A stretch of DNA of 11,842 nucleotides from JBARCX01 sp049794535 (GCA_049794535.1 JBARCX010000001.1:1-11842), one strand, 5' to 3'; shown: positions 4,617 through 11,842, numbered from the stretch's first letter. The notes: generated from the sequence alone by a model not told the origin. Numbers and translations: made by a program.

Positions 4617-7600
4617 AGCGCAGCCTTCTCCGCTTGCGGCGGCTCATCGGCACGTACGCGGAACCATGCGGCGTACAGGGCCGGCAGATAAAACAGCGTC
4701 AACACCGTCGCAACGGTGATGCCACCCATCAACGCGGTGGCCATCGGCCCGAAGAAGTTGCTGCGAAGTAAGGGAATTAACGCCAGCACAGCGGCCGCCG
4801 CAGTAAGCGTAATCGGGCGGAATCGCCGCACGGTGGCGCCGATAATGGCCTCCCAACGCGGATGACCCGCCTGGATATCCTGCTCGATCTGATCCACCAG
4901 AATCACCGAGTTGCGCATGATGATGCCAAGCATCGCAATTGTGCCGAGCATGGCGACAAAGCCGAAGGGCTCACCGAACAACAGCAGCGCAGCGATCACG
5001 CCGATCAGGCCCAGCGGAGCGGTTAGCACCACCATGAAGGTGCGGCCGAGACTTTGCAGCTGGATCATCAACAGCGTCAGCACGGCAATCGCCATCAAGG
5101 GCATTTGCTCGTTGATCGAACCTTGCGCCTTCTGGTTCTGCTCCACCGATCCACCCACTTCGACGCGATAGCCCACCGGCAAATGGCTGCGCACGTCCGC
5201 GAGTTTTTGGTCGATTGCATTGGTGACATCCAGCCCCTGTGCGCCGCCGCGGGTATCGGCCTGCACGGTGATCGAGGGCTGTCGATCGCGCTCCCAGATC
5301 ACACCGTATTCGAGCCCATAGGTGACGTGACCGAGTTGCGCGAGCGGAATCGCCGCACCACTCGGCGTGGGTATCGCCAACCGCTCGATCTGATCGGGGT
5401 GAATGCGGTCGCCCTGCATGCTGCGCAGATCGACGGCAATCAACTTGTCGCGTTCGCGGTACTGCGTGACGGTGGTTCCCGACAAAGTCATCGAGAGGAA
5501 ATTGGCCACGTCCTGCGAGCTGATACCCAGTTGACGCGCCTTGATCTGATCAACCTCGAAGCGCACCGAACGCTCGGCCGGCTCGTCCCAATCGAACTGG
5601 ACGTTGGTGGTGTGGGTGTTGGCGCGCATCACTGTGGCCACCTGGTCGGCGATGCCACGTACCGTCGCAATGTCGTCACCGCTAACCCGGAACTGCACCG
5701 GGAAGCCGACAGGCGGTCCGTTTTCCAATCGACTGACGCGCGTGCGTACCGCGGTGAAGTCGTGCCGCAAGACACCATCGAGATAACTGGCAAGCTGTTC
5801 GCGCTGCGCAACGTCGTTGGCGGTAATCACGAACTGGGCGAAGTTGGGCTGCGTCAGCTGCTGATCGAGTGGCAGATAAAAGCGTGGTGCACCGCTACCG
5901 ACAAAACTGACGTAACTCTTGATCTCCTTGCGACCCTTGATCACTGCCTCGAAGCGCTTCGTTTCGCGCAAGGTCGCATCGAACGAGGCTCCTTCGGGAA
6001 GGCGTAGGTCGACCAGCAGTTCCGGTCGATCCGAACTCGGGAAGAACTGCTTGGGCACCAGGCCGAATCCCGCCAACGCCACGATAAACAACGCTACGGT
6101 CGATGCCAGTACCAGCCAGCGATTGCGTAGGCAGAAATCCAGCCAACCCCGAAAGCGGCGATAAAACGTGGTGTCGTAAATCTCGATATCGCCACCGCTA
6201 TGTACAACCGTTGCGGCTTTGGCGCGACGCGCTTCGCGTAAGTGCTGCGGCAGAAAACGTGCCCACCACTCCTGACCCGGCTTGGCGCGCTGGTGGTGCT
6301 CCGGCAACAGGTGATAACCCAGCAGGGGAATCACGATCACGGCCGCCAACCAGGACACCAACAAGGCAATGGCCGACACTTCGAAAATCGAACGGGTGTA
6401 TTCGCCGGTACTCGATTTGGCCAGCGCGATCGGCAGGAAACCCGCCACGGTCACCAGCGTACCGGTCAGCATCGGGAAGGCCGTGCTGGTATAGGCAAAC
6501 GCGGCGGCGCGTACACGCCCCCAGCCCTGCTCCAGTTTTACCGACATCATCTCGACCGCGATGATCGCATCGTCCACCAGCAGACCCAATGCAAGGACGA
6601 GCGTGCCGAGCGACACCTTGTGCAGGCCGATACCGAGGACATCCATGCACAGCGCCGTGGCGGCGAGCACGAACGGAATCGAAATCACCACCACCATGCC
6701 GGTGCGAAAACCCAAACTCAGCAGACTCACCAGCAGCACGATGCCGACGGCCTCGGCCACCGACTCAAGGAAATCGTCCACGGAGTGCGATACCGCATGC
6801 GGCATGCTGGTGACTTCGGCCAGCTTCAGGCCCGCCGGCAAGCGCTTCTGCAACGCGTTCGTAGCCTGATCCAAGGCTTTGCCGAGCTGGATCACATCGC
6901 CACCCGGCTGCATCGTGACGCCAATACCCAGCACCGGCTGCCCCATGAAGCGCATTTGCTGACTGGGCGGATCGTCGTAACCGCGCCGGATGGTAGCGAT
7001 ATCACCCAACCGGAAAGTTTTGTCGTTGATGCGAAGCAGGGTATTCGCCAGCGCATCCACACTGTCGAACTGTCCGCTCGGCCTGACGAATACGCGATCG
7101 TCCGCCGTGGTCAACACGCCAGCTGAAGCCACCGCGTTCTGCTCATTTAGCGCCTGCCCGATCTGTTGCGGGCTGATGCCGAGCTTGGACAACTTCACAT
7201 TGGCGATGTCGATATAGATGTGCTGGGCTTGATCGCCGAAGTAATCGATCTTCCCCACGCCCGGTACGCGCAATAGTTCGGTGCGCAGTTCATCGGCGTA
7301 GTCGTGCAGTTGCGCTGGTGTAAAGCCATCGCCTTCCAGCGCATACATGTTGACGTAGACGTCGCCGAATTCGTCATTGAAGAATGGCCCCTGCACGCCT
7401 TGCGGCAGCTGACCCGCCATGTCACCGACTTTCTTGCGCACCTGGTACCAGGTGTCGGGCACGCTAGCCGCCGGCGCGGAATCCTTGATGTTGAAAAAGA
7501 TCAGCGACTCACCGGGACGAGAGTAGCTGCGCAGGAAATCAATCGAGGGTGTTTCCTGCAGCTTGCGCGATATCCGGTCGGTGACCTGCTCCTGCACCTG

Positions 7601-7789
7601 CTGCGCGCTGGCGCCGGGCCAATAGGTCTGAATCACCATGACTTTGAAGGTGAACGGTGGATCTTCCGACTGCGATAAATGCTTATAAGAAAGCAGGCCG
7701 AACAGCGCAATCATGCCCATCAAAAAGAACACGAATGATTGGTGCCGCAGCGTCCAGGCCGAGAGATTGAAACGCCCTTCGCTGCTCAT
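4613..7789 (-). CDS. RND multidrug efflux permease, HAE1 family (AcrB/TriC-like)
   Basis: A 1058-residue inner-membrane proton/drug antiporter of full family length. TM1 lies at about 17-36 (F-V-F-F-L-M-G-M-I-A-L-F-G-L-L), followed by a large periplasmic loop (about 40-335) with S-E-D-P-P-F-T and W-P-G-A-S-A. TM2-TM6 run at about 340-495 and include the TM4 motif LGLLVDDAIIAVEMM with the paired acidic residues Asp406-Asp407 of the proton relay. TM7 is at about 558-577, the second periplasmic loop at about 580-890, and TM8-TM12 at about 895-1043. At the TM10 position of the AcrB relay lysine the protein has Arg959 (I-I-M-R-N-S-V-I-L-V-D-Q), a substitution I recall in the TriC-like branch. The start overlaps the adaptor stop as ATGA, and the stop overlaps the channel start as ATGA, an operon with tight coupling. 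Substrates cannot be read from sequence. No frameshift is seen. Confidence 0.96.
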   Translation of the reverse strand: MSSEGRFNLSAWTLRHQSFVFFLMGMIALFGLLSYKHLSQSEDPPFTFKVMVIQTYWPGASAQQVQEQVTDRISRKLQETPSIDFLRSYSRPGESLIFFNIKDSAPAASVPDTWYQVRKKVGDMAGQLPQGVQGPFFNDEFGDVYVNMYALEGDGFTPAQLHDYADELRTELLRVPGVGKIDYFGDQAQHIYIDIANVKLSKLGISPQQIGQALNEQNAVASAGVLTTADDRVFVRPSGQFDSVDALANTLLRINDKTFRLGDIATIRRGYDDPPSQQMRFMGQPVLGIGVTMQPGGDVIQLGKALDQATNALQKRLPAGLKLAEVTSMPHAVSHSVDDFLESVAEAVGIVLLVSLLSLGFRTGMVVVISIPFVLAATALCMDVLGIGLHKVSLGTLVLALGLLVDDAIIAVEMMSVKLEQGWGRVRAAAFAYTSTAFPMLTGTLVTVAGFLPIALAKSSTGEYTRSIFEVSAIALLVSWLAAVIVIPLLGYHLLPEHHQRAKPGQEWWARFLPQHLREARRAKAATVVHSGGDIEIYDTTFYRRFRGWLDFCLRNRWLVLASTVALFIVALAGFGLVPKQFFPSSDRPELLVDLRLPEGASFDATLRETKRFEAVIKGRKEIKSYVSFVGSGAPRFYLPLDQQLTQPNFAQFVITANDVAQREQLASYLDGVLRHDFTAVRTRVSRLENGPPVGFPVQFRVSGDDIATVRGIADQVATVMRANTHTTNVQFDWDEPAERSVRFEVDQIKARQLGISSQDVANFLSMTLSGTTVTQYRERDKLIAVDLRSMQGDRIHPDQIERLAIPTPSGAAIPLAQLGHVTYGLEYGVIWERDRQPSITVQADTRGGAQGLDVTNAIDQKLADVRSHLPVGYRVEVGGSVEQNQKAQGSINEQMPLMAIAVLTLLMIQLQSLGRTFMVVLTAPLGLIGVIAALLLFGEPFGFVAMLGTIAMLGIIMRNSVILVDQIEQDIQAGHPRWEAIIGATVRRFRPITLTAAAAVLALIPLLRSNFFGPMATALMGGITVATVLTLFYLPALYAAWFRVRADEPPQAEKAAL

Positions 7790-8940
7790 CGCGGCGCATC
7801 CTCAGGATGCGGCGGTGCCACCACCGTTACTTTTTCACCGGCAGAAACCGCATGCACACCCTGCATCACCACCTGCTCACCAGCGGTAAGGCCCGCACCG
7901 ATCAGCACGTCACGCTCTTCGTAACGCGTCACGGTGATCGGTCGCAGCTCAAGTGTGGAATCGGCGGCGCGCACCACCCATACCGCGGGATGCTCGCCCT
8001 GGTGAAACAACGCCGTGACTGGAATGCGCACGTTCGCGCCGGATGATGTGCCGGCAGAAAGCGCTACCTGCGCCGTCATGCCCAGTTGCAACGGCGCCAA
8101 TGATTGATCGGCATGGGATTGATCTAGCGACAGCTTGACGCGATAGGTACGCGATTGCGGGTCAGCCGCTGGCGCGATCTCCCGTACGTGCCCGGTGTAC
8201 GTGTGCCCGGGCAGCGCCGACACGGTAGCCGTTGCCGGCTGCCCAACAGTGATATCGGCGAACTGGCTTTCCGGCACATCGAAAAAGACCTCACGTTCAC
8301 CCGACCAGGCAAAGCCGAATACCGCCTGCCCAGCCGCTAACACTTGCCCTACATCTGCCTGCTGACTCGTGATGGCGCCATCGTGATCCGCCATCAGGGT
8401 GTCGTAGTGCAACTGGTTCTGCGCCAATTCGAGCTGCTGCTTCGCCTGATCGCGTGCCGCCAAGGCAGAGGCATAGGCATCGTGTGTCTGCTCGAGCTGA
8501 AGCTGGCTGATGAGGTTTTGCTTGGCTTGCGCATCATCGCGGTCGCGCTGTTGTGTTGCGAACAGCAAACGATGTTCGGCTGCGTCCAGTGCAGCCTGTG
8601 ACGACGCTTGTGCACGAGTTGCATCGGCGTCGTCGAGCTTCGCCAGGGCCTGCCCTTTCTTCACGACATCGCCTGGATTCACGAAGCGTGCGGCCAATTG
8701 CCCGTTCACTCGGAACGACAGCGGCATTTCATAGCGCGCATGAATGTCGCCAGGAAAACGGCCCATCGACGTGCCATCGGCGGCTTGGACCGGCAGTGCA
8801 ATCACCGGGACGGCGGTGTCGGTTTCGGGTGCCTTTTTGCCGCACGCCGATAGCAAAACCAATGTCATGACTGCAGCACATGCCAGCCAGAGATGCCGAC
8901 GCGCCAATGCGCTCGGCAGGGGGGAGTCTCGGTAGCTCAC
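7786..8940 (-). CDS. RND efflux periplasmic adaptor (membrane fusion) lipoprotein
   Basis: A 384-residue adaptor linking the inner-membrane pump to the outer-membrane channel. The start is a GTG at 8940 with AGGAG 6 bases upstream. A lipoprotein signal peptide (about 14-33) ends in L-L-S-A-C (Cys33). The first lipoyl half, S-F-R-V-N-G-Q-L-A-A-R-F-V-N-P-G-D-V-V-K-K-G-Q (about 75-97), is followed by an alpha-helical hairpin (about 103-180, Q/A/D/K-rich). The second lipoyl half is A-D-H-D-G-A-I-T-S-Q-Q-A-D-V-G-Q (about 184-199). A beta-barrel domain (about 215-300, including the F-F-D-V-P-E-S-Q-F segment) and a membrane-proximal C-terminal domain (about 303-375) complete the HlyD/AcrA architecture. 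It is first gene of the efflux operon and divergent from the TetR regulator, so its promoter lies in the 163-bp gap with the candidate operators. Confidence 0.95.
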   Translation of the reverse strand: MSYRDSPLPSALARRHLWLACAAVMTLVLLSACGKKAPETDTAVPVIALPVQAADGTSMGRFPGDIHARYEMPLSFRVNGQLAARFVNPGDVVKKGQALAKLDDADATRAQASSQAALDAAEHRLLFATQQRDRDDAQAKQNLISQLQLEQTHDAYASALAARDQAKQQLELAQNQLHYDTLMADHDGAITSQQADVGQVLAAGQAVFGFAWSGEREVFFDVPESQFADITVGQPATATVSALPGHTYTGHVREIAPAADPQSRTYRVKLSLDQSHADQSLAPLQLGMTAQVALSAGTSSGANVRIPVTALFHQGEHPAVWVVRAADSTLELRPITVTRYEERDVLIGAGLTAGEQVVMQGVHAVSAGEKVTVVAPPHPEDAPR

Positions 8941-9034
8941 AGGTCGCTCCTGGGGATGAGTCCGGCGCCGGAAAGCCCGATGGACAAGCCATCGATCATT
9001 GCGGCACCGCCATGAAATACAGAACGGAACTCTA

Positions 9035-9072
9035 ATACATAGTTGTATCTGAATTCAATTAGGTATTCAGAT
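9035..9072. promoter_or_regulatory. Divergent promoter region with two inverted repeats (candidate TetR operators)
   Basis: Between the divergent adaptor (start 8940) and TetR gene (start 9104) two inverted repeats are visible. ATCTGAAT (9047-9054) pairs perfectly with ATTCAGAT (9065-9072) across 10 bases. ATACA (9035-9039) pairs with TGTAT (9044-9048) across 4 bases and shares two bases with the first. The stretch 9031-9100 is much more AT-rich than the flanking genes. On the minus strand a weak TTGAAT (9058-9053) and TATTAG (9037-9032), 15 bases apart, could be the pump promoter, and it would be covered by both repeats. Autoregulated TetR repressors of RND pumps commonly bind such sites; the assignment of these sites to this protein is inferred. 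Confidence 0.65.
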
Positions 9073-9103
9073 CCATTGACAAATGCCATGTTATGATGTC
9101 GGC

Positions 9104-9715
9104 ATGCCGCGCAAACGCCTGACCCGTGAAGAAAGCCGCGAACTGACCCGTCTGCGCCTGTTGGATGCAGCGGCGATCGCGATCGCCAAAAAAGGGCTGG
9201 CAGCGACCAGCGTGGAAGACATCGCCGAGCACGCCGGCTATACCCGCGGCGCGTTCTACTCGAACTTCGGCAGCAAGGCCGATCTGTTCATCGAACTGCT
9301 CAAGCGCGATCACCTGGATATCCAGAAAGACCTGCAGCAGCTTCTCGACGCCGATCTTTCGGGCGAAGACATGCAGCGGCAACTCGCGCAGTTCTATAGC
9401 CAGTGCTACCGCGACAACACGAGCTTCGTACTCTGGGCCGAGGCGCGATTGCAGTCAGCGCGTGACAGCAAATTCCGCCTACGCTTGAATGCGTTGCTGC
9501 TGGAAAAGCGCGACATCATTGCTTACTTCATCACGCAATTCTGCGCGCGGATGAACACACCACCGCGCGCTCCGGTTAACGACTTGGCCCTGGCCATGAT
9601 GGCGCTGATCGATGGTGTGCGCTTCTACAACATCACCATGCCGAGTGAGTTGCCCGATGCCTCCGCTGACTCGCTGTTGAGCACGATTTTCAGCGCGACG
9701 TTTTTTGACTCATAA
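9104..9715 (+). CDS. TetR/AcrR-family transcriptional regulator of the efflux operon
   Basis: A 203-residue regulator. The start chosen at 9104 (MPRKRLTREESRE) is typical of the family; an in-frame ATG at 9083 would add seven residues (MPCYDVG) that do not resemble the family. The N-terminal domain (about 14-65) carries the TetR helix-turn-helix: T-S-V-E-D-I-A-E-H-A-G-Y-T-R-G-A-F-Y-S-N-F (35-55), then G-S-K-A-D-L-F. The C-terminal ligand-binding domain is all-helical and typically divergent, so the inducer cannot be predicted. It is divergent from the adaptor-pump-channel operon, the usual arrangement for a local repressor. No clear Shine-Dalgarno precedes 9104. It converges on the LptA-like gene with only 18 bases between the stop codons and no obvious intrinsic terminator. 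Confidence 0.93.
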   Translation: MPRKRLTREESRELTRLRLLDAAAIAIAKKGLAATSVEDIAEHAGYTRGAFYSNFGSKADLFIELLKRDHLDIQKDLQQLLDADLSGEDMQRQLAQFYSQCYRDNTSFVLWAEARLQSARDSKFRLRLNALLLEKRDIIAYFITQFCARMNTPPRAPVNDLALAMMALIDGVRFYNITMPSELPDASADSLLSTIFSATFFDS

Positions 9716-9733
9716 GAGCGTGTTCCCTGCACA

Positions 9734-10339
9734 TCAGTGATGCGCTTTCCCGTGGGCAGGAATCGAAATCGACGTGCCTCGTGGTGCCGCATCAGCAGCC
9801 GAATTGACCGGTGCCGTTACAGGAGCGGCATATGACTTCGGCAACATAATCATGTGCACATTGCCTTCGCCAGTGGCGTAGTAGGTCTGCGTGTTGTACG
9901 TGATCTTGTCGGCATGCGCCTCACCGCGACCCTGCTGATGAACGACCGCATCGCCGGTGAGCACAGCAATTTCGTTGACATTGTCGTAATCGAGTTGCGC
10001 CGCGTCGCCCGTCATCAAGCGACTGTCGTCGTCCAGCTGTTCGATGTGCGCCGGCTTGCCGGTCACCACAATGCGACTCACCTGCTGGTTCGCATCCATA
10101 TACAGCTTGGCCAGATCACCGGTGGCCTTCATCGTTCCCTGGGTAATCACGACGTGGCCCGTCAGCGTGGTGATGGTGTTCGGCGCATAGAAACCACTGA
10201 TGGAATCCTGATCCGAATTTATCGGTTGATTGCGATCACCCTGCTTCGCGAGCACTGGCTGCATGATCAGAAGGCCGACGACCGCTGTGCATAGCTGGGT
10301 CGCTCTGACGACACGAAAAAAAGCTACCTTGCACGCCAT
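9734..10339 (-). CDS. lptA: LptA-like LPS-transport periplasmic protein (OstA-like N-terminal domain)
   Basis: A 201-residue periplasmic protein of the LptA family, which forms the beta-jellyroll bridge carrying lipopolysaccharide from LptC to LptD. I chose the ATG at 10339 because AGGGAG lies 7 bases upstream and a signal peptide follows, cleaved after V-L-A (Ala31); the frame stays open 27 codons further up without such support. The domain spans about 36-165: the family start R-N-Q-P-I-N-S-D-Q-D-S (36-46), T-G-H-V-V-I-T-Q-G-T-M-K-A-T-G-D (60-75), V-T-G-K-P-A-H (92-98), M-T-G-D-A-A-Q-L-D-Y (109-118) and L-T-G-D-A-V-V-H-Q (127-135). The C-terminal 40 residues are Ala/Pro-rich and end in a His-containing tail. 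The gene stands alone rather than next to lptB, lptC or kdsC as is usual, so it may be a second copy or a relocated one. It is divergent from a pagL-like gene. Confidence 0.85.
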   Translation of the reverse strand: MACKVAFFRVVRATQLCTAVVGLLIMQPVLAKQGDRNQPINSDQDSISGFYAPNTITTLTGHVVITQGTMKATGDLAKLYMDANQQVSRIVVTGKPAHIEQLDDDSRLMTGDAAQLDYDNVNEIAVLTGDAVVHQQGRGEAHADKITYNTQTYYATGEGNVHMIMLPKSYAAPVTAPVNSAADAAPRGTSISIPAHGKAHH

Positions 10340-10550
10340 AAAACCGCTCCCTGTGACGAGCATTGAGCTTGCCGCGGATGTCTTACGACACGCTGTCGAT
10401 CGGAGCCATCTGGCTGGCACGTTCTAAGCGTGCAATTCACGCAACACAGTGTTGCAAAAACAGGCCCATTTACTTTTACATCGACATCACTTGAATTAGT
10501 ACACTATGTGGTACATAAACACACCACACCCCTATCCCCATAGGCTTTAC
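10340..10550. promoter_or_regulatory. Divergent lptA-like/pagL-like promoter region with a 15-bp palindrome
   Basis: The gap holds GCAACAC-A-GTGTTGC (10441-10455), a perfect interrupted palindrome with 7-bp arms, flanked by TGCAA (10431-10435) and TTGCA (10452-10456). To its right the DNA turns AT-rich. A possible pagL promoter is TTTACA (10475-10480) with TACACT (10500-10505), a long 19-base spacing, or TTGAAT (10491-10496) with TACATA (10512-10517), a short 15-base spacing; neither is convincing. The A-run after the palindrome is on the wrong strand for an intrinsic terminator in either direction, so I read the palindrome as a protein-binding site. Confidence 0.55.
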
Positions 10551-11078
10551 ATGCGCATTCATGCTTTCCCACGTCGCCTGCTCGCGGCTGTCATGCTTGC
10601 TCTACCCGCACTACCCGCTGCGGCGGTCAACCTGGAGTTACAGGTCGGCCGCAGCTACATGGATAGCTACGGCGCTAACGCCATTTTTCTCGAAAGCGTG
10701 TTCGACGAGCACCGTCTCGGTGACAGCAATTTCAGTTGGTCACCCGACGTGTCGCTAGGCTGGATCAATGGTCGCGACATATCGCAGTACGAACACTGCC
10801 GTTACGGTACGCGCGAAGACAGCTGGCTGGTTGCCGCTGGCGTGCGGCTCCATTACGGCAGCGCGAACGACTGGTATCACCCGCTGTTCTTCAGCTTCCA
10901 GCCCGCGTATCACGATGGACGCACCCAGTCACTCAGCACCGGCTACGAATTCGTCAGCACACTGGGATGGCAGGCCAAGCATTGGAGCTTCCAGATTCGC
11001 CATGTTTCCAACGGTAGCCTGCACTACCCGAACCGTGGCGAGACGATGGCGCTGGTTGGCTTAGGCTTCGATCTGTAA
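10551..11078 (+). CDS. pagL: PagL-like lipid A 3-O-deacylase, outer membrane
   Basis: A 175-residue protein of the PagL family, an outer-membrane beta-barrel hydrolase that removes the 3-O-linked acyl chain of lipid A and so lowers endotoxicity and alters membrane packing. The start at 10551 (MRIHAFPRRLLAAVMLALPA) gives a signal peptide cleaved after about Ala25; the frame is open 15 codons further upstream without a signal-peptide reason to use it. Alternating beta-strands follow. The C-terminal signature I-R-H-V-S-N-G-S (149-156) supplies His151 and Ser153 of the Ser-His-Glu triad, then N-R-G-E (161-164) supplies a candidate Glu164, and the last strand ends G-L-G-F-D-L. The Glu lies 13 residues after the His, whereas in Pseudomonas PagL I recall 14. 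It is convergent with the FUSC gene (14-base gap). Confidence 0.87.
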   Translation: MRIHAFPRRLLAAVMLALPALPAAAVNLELQVGRSYMDSYGANAIFLESVFDEHRLGDSNFSWSPDVSLGWINGRDISQYEHCRYGTREDSWLVAAGVRLHYGSANDWYHPLFFSFQPAYHDGRTQSLSTGYEFVSTLGWQAKHWSFQIRHVSNGSLHYPNRGETMALVGLGFDL

Positions 11079-11092
11079 GCGAGAGCCCTTAA

Positions 11093-11842
11093 TCAACCCA
11101 TCAACGCTGGCGCATGCATCAGTGCGCCAGCGGCGTCTCGCAACTGCGTCTGCAGTAGATGCAATTGCGCCAATAACTGCCGCCGCGATATCGGCTCATC
11201 CACCAGCGATTCGTCGATGGCTTGCTCGGCCATGGCGAGTGCGCTCATGGCGAGCTCATAGGTCTCGGCCCTGGGACGCTCGAACCACTCAGCCAGACGG
11301 GTAAACACCTGGCTGTCGAACTGCTGACGTAATGCAGACGGCAATGCGATGGCTTGCAGTTGTTCACGCAGGTCCAGCACGCCACGTCCGGCACTCATCA
11401 CCAGTTGCGCCCATTGCAGGGTTAGTGCGATGGCTTCTGTCGAAGAGCCCGGCTGAGTCAGTAGCTTCTGCAGCAAATCGCGCGGCGCCGTTTCAAAACG
11501 TGCACGTAGGCCCGCCAACGGCGCACCGCAGGTCTCCACCGCATAACGGCGTAGGCCAAGCATCATCCGCTCGCGCAACCAACGACTATCCGCTGGCATG
11601 AACACCGCCAGCATGAATAGCGCCAAGACTACGCATGACAGGTCGGCAATAACGTCGTTGAGAAAGCCAGCCCAGTCGTAAACCATGACCTGACGTATAC
11701 CCATCGTGTCGACGAACAGGATATTGAAGCCTGCACCAATCGATGCCAGTGCAGGCCGCGTCAACATATAGCTGCCAAGGATCAGGAATGGCGACAGCGT
11801 GAAGCACAACAGTACAAAACCATCTATTCGCGGCAGCAGCAG
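11093..11842 (-). CDS. FUSC-family (fusaric acid resistance/AaeB-like) membrane protein, C-terminal part (runs off right edge)
   Basis: The frame is open without interruption to the right edge, giving 249 residues of the C-terminal part; the N-terminus lies beyond 11842. The sequence opens LLLPRIDGFVLLCFTLSPFL, continues with I-L-G-S-Y-M-L-T-R-P, then G-A-G-F-N-I-L-F-V-D-T-M-G and Y-D-W-A-G-F-L-N-D. This is the arrangement I know from FUSC proteins (L-P-x-I-x-G-F-P, a membrane span, A-x-x-F-N-x-x-x-x-x-x-x-x-Y-x-x-x-x-F-x-N). A further span (about residues 60-80 of the fragment, C-V-V-L-A-L-F-M-L-A-V-F-M) leads into a long helical cytoplasmic C-terminal region. The family includes AaeB, which exports aromatic carboxylic acids with an AaeA adaptor, and fusaric acid resistance pumps; partner genes would lie outside the window. 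Substrate unknown. Confidence 0.87.
   Translation of the reverse strand: MLLPRIDGFVLLCFTLSPFLILGSYMLTRPALASIGAGFNILFVDTMGIRQVMVYDWAGFLNDVIADLSCVVLALFMLAVFMPADSRWLRERMMLGLRRYAVETCGAPLAGLRARFETAPRDLLQKLLTQPGSSTEAIALTLQWAQLVMSAGRGVLDLREQLQAIALPSALRQQFDSQVFTRLAEWFERPRAETYELAMSALAMAEQAIDESLVDEPISRRQLLAQLHLLQTQLRDAAGALMHAPALMG

Noticed and set aside
5054..7126. Long open frames on the plus strand (5054-6007 and 6242-7126) opposite the RND pump gene
   Set aside because: They are antisense to a full-length, strongly recognisable pump; composition is Arg/His-rich as expected of GC-rich shadow frames, and there are no recognisable domains or start signals.
9076..9097. TTGACA (9076-9081) and TATGAT (9092-9097) as a sigma-70 promoter for the TetR gene
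   Set aside because: The spacer is only 10 bases, too short for the two hexamers to work together.
10340..10420. N-terminal extension of the LptA-like frame to 10420
   Set aside because: The extension has no ribosome-binding site or homology and would hide a clear signal peptide beginning at 10339.
10441..10460. Palindrome followed by AAAAA as an intrinsic terminator
   Set aside because: The run is A on the plus strand, so neither strand has a stem followed by T; the site also lies upstream of both flanking genes.
1..11842. CRISPR array, tRNA, rRNA, transposase or integrase
   Set aside because: No regularly spaced repeats, no recognisable RNA-gene sequence and no mobile-element protein were seen on either strand.

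Overview
The window looks like chromosomal DNA of a GC-rich gammaproteobacterium. Rhodanobacteraceae or Xanthomonadaceae is my best guess, from base composition, the intergenic inverted-repeat elements and the gene families. This is an inference, not a demonstrated placement. It holds eleven protein-coding genes, two of them cut by the window edges. I see no rRNA, tRNA, CRISPR array, insertion sequence or phage gene.

Left part (1-2840, all minus strand): an operon resembling Escherichia coli yjfI-yjfJ-yjfK-(yjfL)-yjfM-yjfC. Reading in the direction of transcription it encodes a DUF2170 protein with an extra N-terminal putative DNA-binding segment, a PspA/IM30-type membrane-stress coiled-coil protein, a DUF2491 protein, a Cys- and Gly-rich DUF1190 lipoprotein, and the start of a glutathionylspermidine-synthase-like ATP-grasp enzyme that runs off the left edge. 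The DUF350 membrane gene (yjfL) of the E. coli order is absent between yjfK and yjfM. A cluster of TTACATGTAA palindromes lies just upstream of the first gene, and a strong nested hairpin lies between the PspA and DUF2491 genes.

Spacer (2841-3152): no gene. It contains a stretch with several inverted repeats and, at 2998-3112, a roughly 115-bp element made of two hairpins flanking a near-perfect 23-bp inverted repeat.

Centre (3153-9715): a complete tripartite RND efflux operon on the minus strand (periplasmic adaptor lipoprotein, HAE1-type inner-membrane pump, NodT-type outer-membrane channel), joined by two ATGA stop/start overlaps. A TetR-family regulator is transcribed divergently, and the 163-bp gap holds two inverted repeats that are good operator candidates.

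Right part (9734-11842): an LptA-like periplasmic LPS-transport protein (minus) and a PagL-like lipid A deacylase (plus) are divergent and share an intergenic region with a perfect 15-bp interrupted palindrome. A FUSC-family (fusaric-acid-resistance/AaeB-like) membrane protein converges on pagL and runs off the right edge. Overall the window is an envelope-defence neighbourhood: membrane-stress protein, possible thiol-polyamine chemistry, efflux, and LPS transport/remodelling.
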